A stretch of DNA of 18,309 nt, from NCBI GenBank assembly GCA_002336725.1, contig DDEO01000059.1, positions 206 through 18,514 of the forward strand, in the 5' to 3' direction. Origin of the DNA: Bacteroidetes bacterium UBA1952 (GTDB taxonomy: Bacteria > Bacteroidota > Bacteroidia > Chitinophagales > Chitinophagaceae). Below are positions 7,601 to 13,169 of the stretch, piece by piece. Each line of letters begins with the position of its first letter. Within the stretch, counting starts at the first letter, position 1. The translations under genes and the position numbers were made by a program. The notes beneath the pieces were generated by a model that saw nothing but the letters and a program-made list of their open reading frames with translations, did not search any database and was not told the origin of the DNA.

Positions 7601-7718
7601 CAAAGGTGTTGATCCGGAAACCAGCCTCACCGGTGCCGGCTCCAACATCGGCGGATGGGATTACTTCAACAACCCGGGCACCAGGTCGTATTCCATCAAC
7701 CTGCGCGTTGGTTTCTAA
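4614..7718 (+). CDS. SusC/RagA family TonB-dependent outer membrane transporter
   Basis: SusC-type proteins are 22-strand outer-membrane barrels that import oligomeric nutrients with TonB energy and a SusD lid. The 1034-residue product has a signal peptide ending at Gln22, a carboxypeptidase-regulatory-like beta-sandwich domain (about 23-95), a TonB-box-like stretch ETVVTALGIRK (102-112) and the plug domain with LLRGNTSLSGDNQPLFVVDG (164-183) and VESVTVLRGPAAAALYG (221-237). The long barrel ends in an aromatic C-terminal residue (NLRVGF). The ATG at 4614 is chosen because the lysine-led signal peptide begins there; an upstream in-frame extension from 4545 has no signal character. The susD-like gene follows after 56 bp. 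No glycoside hydrolase or peptidase gene is adjacent, so the cargo cannot be inferred. Confidence 0.96.
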   Translation: MKKNAIALAAFMAAGIHAAVAQTRTVSGKVVDEKNEPYIGATVVVKGTTSGTQTDADGNFTLTAPAGATLVIRAVGYNDQEISADGNLARIRLTSNVKALNETVVTALGIRKEKKRVGYTATDISGETLERSVEQNVVEALAAKAPGTQVTGSAGTPGASAKILLRGNTSLSGDNQPLFVVDGIPFDNSTAQPVAGDNPFNQDLSGVNESNRAIDINPNDVESVTVLRGPAAAALYGARGGNGAIIITTKKGRYGQKRLGVNVSTGVNIFEVNKLPNLQNKYIQGNNGKFSNLTPNSWGPRADTAGMPIFDNPKKFFQTGVEWTNNVSLDGGSEKSIFRLGFGNTSNKGVVPSSRFDRFNVNFSGETKLADWLKVGAIANYVNSSATRVQNGSNVGGIMLTLLRAPINYNSDYYIDSVTGKQVQYFSVYDNPRFTTERNPYTDVTNRVYGSFYTNIDFTPSLSLNWRLGADNYTTSSRQIYDIGSRANGGIPGKGEVSYNQSTYTQVYSDLILRYNKQLSADFDVSALAGYNVWDNKAGSTYERGRNLQIADNYNLANTSSLYASNSASYLRTQGAYSEVTVGYRSRLFATISGRSDWSTAFGKGGRSTFYPKAEMAWVFSESIKRNNILSYGKIRAAYADVGNGIDVYTYSQRPFAYYTQPFITDGYTDGNSFPYLGQAGYAVSNTRYPGGLVPAHTEGIEAGLELRLFRNRLNFEATVYRQITSDNLIAKPVAGSTGFQAEYVNAGEVQNQGIELSLNADVVKTRDFTWNLGGNFSKNVSKVLSLTPGVSEISLESGFSQMGSYAIVGQPYGVFYGTAWKRNDKGQLLLDSMGRAQVAEKTKNLGNPNPDWLMNLSTTVNYKGFYASALLDIRHGGYIWNGTYARLNNIGRTEESADREHQYLIQGVYDSSIARAGEGGKDNKDSVSANYYYRTFKGDAGANAAENAIQNGGWIRLRSLNVGYRFNIGNQGRLRQFNYIDLSVTGRNLFLITDYKGVDPETSLTGAGSNIGGWDYFNNPGTRSYSINLRVGF

Positions 7719-7774
7719 CACCCACCCGGTTAATTCTCAAAGAATCCAAAACAACAAGACCAAAAAAGAAACCA

Positions 7775-9142
7775 ATGAAGACGTTTATAAAAGGTGCTTT
7801 TCTGAGCGGTGCGTTTGCCCTAAGCCTGGCCGCCTGTAAAAAGACCGACGACTATTACGTAAACCCCAACAGCCCGCTGAACGGAAGTGCGCCCACGCAG
7901 CTTGCCGCCCTGGAAGTTTCAACCATGAACTCCTACGAAGGCGACCTGGCTCGTTCCTCCGGTGTCCTGATCCAGCATGGCGTGGGCGTTGACGGGCAGG
8001 CTACTCAAACGCAGGTGTACAGCATCAAGGAGAACGACATGGACAACCAGTGGAACCAACTGTATCAGGCACTGCTGAATGGCAAAGAGCTGCGTCGCAA
8101 TTTCGGTGCCAAAAATCCTTATTACGATGGCATTACACAAGTACTGATGGCCATGAACTGGGGGCTTCTGGCCGATATGTGGGGCGATGTTCCTTACAAG
8201 GAGGCGTTACAGGCAAACGAGATTATGTATCCTGCATTTGACCCACAGGAAGTTATCATTGGCGGCGTTATTAAAATGCTGGACAGTGCTGTTGTGCAGC
8301 TGAGCCGTCCAAAAACGGATAATATGCTGCTGCCCGGTGCAGACGATTACATCTTCGGCGGCGCTGCCGGCAAATGGATTAAAACGGCCTACACCTTAAA
8401 AGCCCGCTACCTGAACCGCTACTCCAATAAAAGCAGCTACAATGCCGCTGCCATTCTGGATGCACTTGATAAGGGCATCGCTTCGGCAGGCGATGATTGC
8501 CTCACCAAACATGGTACGGAGGGCAATGAACAAAATCAGTGGTTTGCGTTTCTCAACGACCGCGCTTACATCGCTGCCGGCGAGCCGCTGGTAGATTCTA
8601 TGAAACTGCGTCCGGATGACGAGCGCCTCTATTATTACTTCGATTCTACCGGACTTGGCGATGTGTATGGCAGCCCGGTGGCAGCGCCCGATGCTGATGT
8701 TTCCTACTGGGCGGAATACCTGGCGGGCGGTCCGGCAAAATCGACCCCGTTGGTAACTTTTATGGAATCCAACTTTATCCGTGCCGAAGTATATGCCCGT
8801 CAGGGCAATGCCACTGATGCGGCCACCGCGCTCAACAATGGCATCAAGGCATCTGCAACACTTTCCACCGACGGCAGCTTTGACGGTACGGCCATCGCGA
8901 CTTATACTGCTGCTAATACAACGCTCGACCGCGTGATGTATGAGAAATGGATTGCCATGTTTGGGCAGATAGAGGCTTATAATGACTACCGCCGTACTGG
9001 GTTACCCGCGCTCACACCCAATCCCGATGGTGTGATTCCGACTATACCTCAGCGTTTTCCGGTATCTCAGCAGGAGCGCACCAGCAATCCTAAAACGATT
9101 TCAAAACCTATTACAGAACCGGTTTGGTGGGCACGCCCTTAG
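7775..9142 (+). CDS. SusD/RagB-like surface lipoprotein (SusD-like_2 type)
   Basis: SusD-like lipoproteins sit on the outer-membrane surface, bind substrate and close over the SusC barrel. The 455-residue product begins with a lipoprotein signal peptide; the lipobox LAAC places the acylated cysteine at residue 21. The segment YDGITQVLMAMNWGLLADMWGDVPYKEA (about 115-142) is the hallmark helix and WGDVPY motif of the family. ESNFIRAEVYAR is the helical-repeat signature, and MYEKWIAMFGQIEAYNDYRRTG followed by IPQRFP and a terminal VWW are typical of the C-terminal part. The ATG at 7775 starts the signal peptide; a longer frame from 7655 overlaps susC and is rejected. It sits between susC- and ompA-like genes, with 56-bp and 45-bp gaps, suggesting one transcript. 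Confidence 0.95.
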   Translation: MKTFIKGAFLSGAFALSLAACKKTDDYYVNPNSPLNGSAPTQLAALEVSTMNSYEGDLARSSGVLIQHGVGVDGQATQTQVYSIKENDMDNQWNQLYQALLNGKELRRNFGAKNPYYDGITQVLMAMNWGLLADMWGDVPYKEALQANEIMYPAFDPQEVIIGGVIKMLDSAVVQLSRPKTDNMLLPGADDYIFGGAAGKWIKTAYTLKARYLNRYSNKSSYNAAAILDALDKGIASAGDDCLTKHGTEGNEQNQWFAFLNDRAYIAAGEPLVDSMKLRPDDERLYYYFDSTGLGDVYGSPVAAPDADVSYWAEYLAGGPAKSTPLVTFMESNFIRAEVYARQGNATDAATALNNGIKASATLSTDGSFDGTAIATYTAANTTLDRVMYEKWIAMFGQIEAYNDYRRTGLPALTPNPDGVIPTIPQRFPVSQQERTSNPKTISKPITEPVWWARP

Positions 9143-9187
9143 AAGGCAGCACTTTCTGCTATCCTCACACTCTAAAAAAGCACTCCT

Positions 9188-10570
9188 GTGAATAAATTTC
9201 ATAAAAGCCTCCTGGCTGCTCTGGCGCTTTCCTTTGCCGGATTTAACGCCTCCGCGCAACACCTGCAGGGTGTCGGCATCCACTTTGGTGGCACCGACTT
9301 CTACGGCCCGCAAACCGGAAACTATTTCAGCAATCCGCTCTATCGCATTTCCTATAATCCCGAAACGGGAAAGGACGATACCAACAAGCGCAACGTGTTC
9401 CACTGGAATCCCACCGTGCGCGTTTCCTACTGGTATCAGCTCAACCGCTGGATAGACCTCAACGCCGGTCTTAACGTCAGCAATCTCGACCTGCCGATGG
9501 CTAAAAAGGACAGCGCCTTTATCAACCGGAAGATGTTTGACTCGAGTACCCGAAACAACTACTTCTTCGGTTCGCTGGACCTGCGGGTGAATTTTAACCT
9601 CCTGCCCCGCGATCGGTCGGCGGTTTCGCCCTATCTCTTTGCCGGTGTCTCTGTTACGCAATACCGAAAGGATTTCGGCGCACTGTTGCCGGTGGGCGTG
9701 GGCCTGAATGTCAGACTGGCTAAAAGCCTGTCGCTCAACCTGGAGTCGGCCTACAAAATTCCGCTCGGCGATCAGAATCAAACGCACCTGCAGCATATGG
9801 CCGGCATCGTGTATTGGTTCAAGCCCGGCTATAAGGCTCCCGTCATGATCCCAACACCGCCATTTGTGGATACCGACCGCGACGGCATTGTGGACTCGCT
9901 CGACGAATGCCCGACCATCGCCGGACTGCCCGACTTTAACGGCTGCCCCGATACCGACGGCGATGGTATTCCGGATCAAAAAGACGAATGTCCGCTCGTG
10001 CCGGGACTGGCACAGTTTAAGGGCTGCCCAGACAGCGACGGCGATGGCATTCCCGATCAGAAAGACAAATGTCCCTACGTGGCTGGCCTACCACTCTATA
10101 ACGGCTGTCCGCCACCCGACCGCGACGGCGACGGTTTCCCCGACGACGTAGATCGCTGCCCGGATCAATATAGCAAAACCAATGGCGGCTGCCCGGAAGT
10201 TGCCGTGGAAGTGATCGACCGCGTATCTAAAGCGGCTAAAGCAATCTTCTTTGAACCCAATAAGGCAACCCTTAAAAAGGTTTCTTACAAGCCGCTCAAC
10301 GATGTGGTGGAAGTGCTGAAAGCCGACCCATCGCTCTATGCCGACATCGAAGGACACACCGATAATTCCGGTAATGACGATATCAACATCCCGCTCTCCA
10401 GAGAACGTGCAGAGGCTGTTCGCAACTATTTTGTGAGCCAAGGCGTGGACGCAGGCCGCCTCACAGCAGAAGGATTCGGCAGTACCCAGCCGATAGCTAC
10501 CAACGAAACGGCTGTTGGCAAGGCTGCAAACCGCCGCACGGTGATTAAGCTGCGCAATTTTGCGAAGTAA
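9188..10570 (+). CDS. OmpA-family outer membrane protein with thrombospondin type 3 repeats
   Basis: This 460-residue protein likely links the outer membrane to peptidoglycan. A signal peptide ends at about Gln24 (ASAQ). Residues 25-215 look like a small outer-membrane beta-barrel. Four calcium-binding type 3 repeats follow (about 227-337), each a DxDxDG...D...CP...GCP unit of 27 residues, visible in the DNA as an 81-bp repeat near 9869-10198. The OmpA C-terminal domain (350-458) has the peptidoglycan-binding set GHTDNSG (389-395, Asp392), PLSRERAEAV (402-411, Arg407) and NRRTVIKL (448-455). The start is a GTG at 9188: the signal peptide follows immediately and no ATG lies nearby. It is 45 bp after the susD-like stop and is followed by a strong terminator. 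OmpA as third gene of a SusCD cluster is not the usual arrangement. Confidence 0.95.
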   Translation: MNKFHKSLLAALALSFAGFNASAQHLQGVGIHFGGTDFYGPQTGNYFSNPLYRISYNPETGKDDTNKRNVFHWNPTVRVSYWYQLNRWIDLNAGLNVSNLDLPMAKKDSAFINRKMFDSSTRNNYFFGSLDLRVNFNLLPRDRSAVSPYLFAGVSVTQYRKDFGALLPVGVGLNVRLAKSLSLNLESAYKIPLGDQNQTHLQHMAGIVYWFKPGYKAPVMIPTPPFVDTDRDGIVDSLDECPTIAGLPDFNGCPDTDGDGIPDQKDECPLVPGLAQFKGCPDSDGDGIPDQKDKCPYVAGLPLYNGCPPPDRDGDGFPDDVDRCPDQYSKTNGGCPEVAVEVIDRVSKAAKAIFFEPNKATLKKVSYKPLNDVVEVLKADPSLYADIEGHTDNSGNDDINIPLSRERAEAVRNYFVSQGVDAGRLTAEGFGSTQPIATNETAVGKAANRRTVIKLRNFAK

Positions 10571-10604
10571 TCCACGTCGGCTGTTTTAAAAAGCAGGTTG
10601 TAGT

Positions 10605-10652
10605 AAAAGAGAAGTGCTGTGATCCACATCGGATTGCAGCACTTTCTCTTTT
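10605..10652 (+). terminator. Strong intrinsic terminator after the ompA-like gene
   Basis: A long inverted repeat pairs AAAAGAGAAGTGCTG (10605-10619) with CAGCACTTTCTCTTTT (10637-10652), with one bulged T. The loop has an inner ATCC/GGAT pairing. The 3' arm ends in a T-rich tract and the 5' arm starts with A-rich sequence, so it may work in both directions. It lies 35 nt after the ompA-like stop. Confidence 0.85.
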
Positions 10653-11071
10653 GGCCGACCTCAAGCTAACTCTTTATCACCTGCTGCAAGCGGCCCCCGG
10701 CGCGGCTCAGGAGTCCCTGCAACAGCAATGGACGGCGGCTGAAAATGATATGCCGTTGCGAACTGGTGTTGGCATGGCTAATTCTTAATGCGTTTCCGCT
10801 CGTTTCGTTTCAAAACAAGAGGTTGGTTCAGTCCTTACGGTGCGATAGCTGCCTCGTGCGTGGAGAAACCGAGAGGCCGGAAAAACAAATTTCGCCGCTC
10901 GTAAAACGCAGATTTCTTTCGCCGATGCAGAATCAGGGGCAGTGCCTATGATAATCAGCGGGCATTCGGCAAAAATCTGCGGGCAATAGAATGTAATGAC
11001 GAAGCTGGGAGAACCATCGTTTGCCGGAGTATGAATGTATTTGTACTAATGTGCTTTGTTTGTGGCGCGGT
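10653..11071. other. Gene-free interval between ompA terminator and decarboxylase
   Basis: No convincing gene was found. A GC-rich patch (about 10680-10740) is open on both strands and has codon-like composition, but no start or family match was recognised; it could be a remnant. Near 10953-10964 and 10974-10985 are two related 12-mers (AATCAGCGGGCA and AATCTGCGGGCA) 21 bp apart. A small hairpin GCGGT-TCAT-ACCGC (11067-11080) overlaps the decarboxylase stop codon but lacks a T-tract. Confidence 0.6.
10953..10985 (+). repeat. Two copies of a 12-bp word (AATCWGCGGGCA)
   Basis: AATCAGCGGGCA at 10953 and AATCTGCGGGCA at 10974 differ at one base and are separated by a 9-bp spacer that includes CATTCGGC. 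The pattern resembles short intergenic phrase-type repeats remembered from other Bacteroidota; that likeness is from memory and not checked. Confidence 0.5.
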
Positions 11072-12310
11072 TCATACCGCACTTTCCTGAACAGCCGCCA
11101 CAAAGGCCTCCAGATGCTCAATTTCTACGTGCTCCATCACCACAATTTTATACCAGTTGGGTTGGCCGGTATGCGTATCGGGGACGAGGCCAAACTGCGA
11201 GGCAACGGTAGCCGGTACGCCCTTGGCTTCCAGGGTAATAATGTTCATGCGGGGATGCCGGTAATAAGCAATGCCCAGCGCATCCAGCGCCCGGCAACAC
11301 CAGTTGGTGCGATAGAGCAGTTTGTTGATTTTCTCCAGATAGCCAAACGGCCCGTAGGTGGCCAGTATCATCCAGACGGCTATGGCATTGGCACCGGAGC
11401 GACTGCCGCTCAACGTGATGTCCATGCCGGCAACATACTGCGCCTCTTCGGTATAAACATGGTGCATCAAGTCTTTCCGACAAAGAAAAATACCGGTTCC
11501 GTAGGGCGCTTGCAGCATCTTGTGCGCATCGAGCGTTACCGAAGAAACGTCGGGATTCCGGAAATCGAGTTTGTTGTCGGGCGTGGAAACAGGGTAGATA
11601 AAGCCGCCAAAAGCGCCGTCCACGTGCATCCGAAATTCGGCTCCGGCCTGCCGCAAGGCGTTGGCATACACATCCGGGTTGTCCACCGAGCCAAACATCG
11701 TGGTGGCCATATTGGCAAAGACAATGAAATAGCGGATGCCGGTTGCCATTGCCTGTTGAATGATTTGGACCAGCGCCGCTTCCTGTAGTTCGCGCGTCGT
11801 GTGTGCCACCGGAACCTGCAACCAGCGCAGGTGGAGCAGGTTGGCAGCTTTGGCCACCGAATAATGCGTATCGGTGGAGGAAAGGAGCGCGATTTCCCCG
11901 TGCTGCGCGCCGTATTGATGCAGAAACAAATTGCGATACATCCAGGCGGCCTGCATATTGGCTTCGGTGCCGCCGCTCGCCACATAACCGTCGCAGCCGC
12001 CGGCTTCGGCGTGGAGGAGGTCTTCGCCCAGAATGGCAATCACTTCCTGCTCCAGGGCTTGGGTGCCGGCAAAAAAAGGTTCCGATTCGCCCAGCGTATG
12101 GCAGCCGATGTGGTTGGGGTTTTGCACGTAGGTGCGCAGCAGCGGTGCATCTTTCAGAAACGGCGCACTCTCCTGAAACACCTGCCCATCGAGGCGCGAG
12201 GCGGGAATGCCCAGGCTGAGCTGGCTCCTGAAATCTATATTTTGCTCGAGCGCGGCGGTGATGCGCCGGTCTTGCTCGGCGTGCGAAAGGCGCTTCCAGT
12301 GTTTCATCAT
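11072..12310 (-). CDS. Pyridoxal-phosphate-dependent group II decarboxylase
   Basis: Group II decarboxylases remove the alpha-carboxyl group of an amino acid such as glutamate, aspartate, histidine or an aromatic residue. The 412-residue protein has the PLP-site set: GGTEAN (113-118) for the phosphate, His149 in STDTHYS (ring stacking), Asp231 in HVDGAFGGF (pyridine nitrogen), and the Schiff-base Lys264 in TLDAHKM. SGSRSG (301-306) is also characteristic. Length is at the short end, nearer MfnA-like and histidine-decarboxylase-like proteins than to the longer GadB or aromatic enzymes; the substrate cannot be assigned. Tandem ATG codons at 12310 and 12307 are both possible starts. A -7 box lies 8 nt upstream and the 60/61-bp array is about 80 bp upstream. 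No transporter partner is adjacent. Confidence 0.93.
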   Translation of the reverse strand: MMKHWKRLSHAEQDRRITAALEQNIDFRSQLSLGIPASRLDGQVFQESAPFLKDAPLLRTYVQNPNHIGCHTLGESEPFFAGTQALEQEVIAILGEDLLHAEAGGCDGYVASGGTEANMQAAWMYRNLFLHQYGAQHGEIALLSSTDTHYSVAKAANLLHLRWLQVPVAHTTRELQEAALVQIIQQAMATGIRYFIVFANMATTMFGSVDNPDVYANALRQAGAEFRMHVDGAFGGFIYPVSTPDNKLDFRNPDVSSVTLDAHKMLQAPYGTGIFLCRKDLMHHVYTEEAQYVAGMDITLSGSRSGANAIAVWMILATYGPFGYLEKINKLLYRTNWCCRALDALGIAYYRHPRMNIITLEAKGVPATVASQFGLVPDTHTGQPNWYKIVVMEHVEIEHLEAFVAAVQESAV

Positions 12311-12318
12311 AAGGAGGG

Positions 12319-12326
12319 CAAAAGTA
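12319..12326 (-). promoter_or_regulatory. -7 promoter element of the decarboxylase gene
   Basis: On the minus strand TACTTTTG (12326 down to 12319), identical to the era element, ends 8 nt before the ATG at 12310. The predicted leader is only a few nucleotides. No clear TTTG is seen at -33. Confidence 0.5.
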
Positions 12327-12352
12327 GATTTTGGCTCCTTCCTGCTTTATGA

Positions 12353-12369
12353 CTCCCCTCATTGGGGAG
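12353..12369. promoter_or_regulatory. Hairpin CTCCCC-TCATT-GGGGAG upstream of the decarboxylase promoter
   Basis: A perfect 6-bp GC-rich stem with a 5-nt loop lies between the decarboxylase promoter and the 60/61-bp array. It could be a binding site or end transcription arriving from the array; no T-tract follows on either strand. Confidence 0.35.
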
Positions 12370-12390
12370 GATGATAAAAGTCATAAACCG

Positions 12391-13012
12391 GGATTTCCGG
12401 AAAGAATGCCACGAATGCACGAATGGCTCCGAAGGACTCTTGGGAGTGTTGGGATTTACGGAAAGAATGCCACGAATGCACGAATGGCTACGAAGGCTCC
12501 TTGGGAGTGTTGGGATTTCCGGCAAGAATGCCACCAATGCACGAATGGCCACGAAGGCTCATGGGAATGTTGGGGTTTCCGGAAAGAATGCCACCAATGC
12601 ACGAATGGCCACGAAGGCTCATGGGAATGTTGGGGTTTCCGGAAAGAATGCCACCAATGCACGAATGGCTCCGAAGGCTCTTGGGAATGTTGGGGTTTCC
12701 GGAAAGAATGCCACGAATGCACGAATGGCCCCGAAGGCTCCTTGGGAGTGTTGGGATTTCCGGCAAGAATGCCACGAATGCACGAATGGCCCCGAAGGCT
12801 CCTTGGGAACGTTGGGATTTCCGGAAAGAATGCCACCAATGCACGAATGGCTACGAAGGCTCTTGGGAGTGTTGGGATTTCCGGAAAGAATGCCACCAAT
12901 GCACGAATGGCCCCGAAGGCTCCTTGGGAGTGTTGGGATTTCCGGCAAGGATGCCACCAATGCACGAATGGCTACGAAGGCTCTTGGGAGTGTTGGGATT
13001 TTCCGGAAAAAG
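12391..13012. repeat. 60/61-bp tandem array, ten full units plus a truncated eleventh
   Basis: Units begin with GGATTTCCGG (or GGGTTTCCGG) at 12391, 12452, 12513, 12573, 12633, 12693, 12754, 12815, 12875 and 12936, with a truncated copy from 12996. Spacing alternates between 60 and 61 bp. Each unit has, in order: the palindrome TTTCCGGAAA or a variant, AAGAATGCCAC, a direct repeat CACGAATG/CACCAATG-CACGAATGG, CGAAGGCTC, and TTGGGAGTGTTG. The units from 12573 and 12633 are nearly identical, which suggests recent duplication. Variable units recur in mixed order, for example GGCTACG, GGCCCCG, GGCCACG and GGCTCCG. The mixed 60/61-bp period moves translation from frame to frame, so coding is unlikely despite long open frames. 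It is not a CRISPR array because no unique spacers separate the units. Confidence 0.95.
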
Positions 13013-13169
13013 TTTTTTTATTTCTGAAAAGGCACTTATCAACTCCCGATTGATAACAAATCGAAAGCATGAATGTTTTTTTAATGAAAAAAGAAAAATA
13101 CGCGATGCCTTTGTCGGGCTATTTGTGCGGCCCTCCTGCCGATATTTTCCTTGCTTGTTTCCGGAAATC
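13013..13169. other. AT-rich gap between tandem array and radical SAM gene
   Basis: No gene is supported here. The gap holds T-runs, a perfect inverted repeat at 13036-13056 and one TTCCGGAA at 13159-13166 just beyond the radical SAM stop codon. No T-tailed terminator was recognised for the minus-strand gene. Confidence 0.6.
13036..13056. promoter_or_regulatory. Inverted repeat TTATCAA-N7-TTGATAA
   Basis: Perfect 7-bp arms flank the 7-nt loop CTCCCGA. The AT-rich arms and symmetric layout look more like a transcription-factor site than an intrinsic terminator. No promoter was recognised next to it. Confidence 0.4.

Noticed and set aside
10668..10790. Short coding-like remnant in the gap after the ompA terminator
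   Set aside because: Both strands give plausible-looking short peptides, but there is no start codon of note, no recognised family, and the plus-strand frame runs through the terminator.
11067..11080. Terminator of the decarboxylase gene
   Set aside because: GCGGT-TCAT-ACCGC is a real 5-bp inverted repeat, but it overlaps the stop codon and has no following T-tract on the minus strand.
12391..13012. CRISPR array
   Set aside because: Units are contiguous 60/61-bp copies that differ by scattered substitutions; there are no constant short repeats separated by unique spacers and no cas genes nearby.
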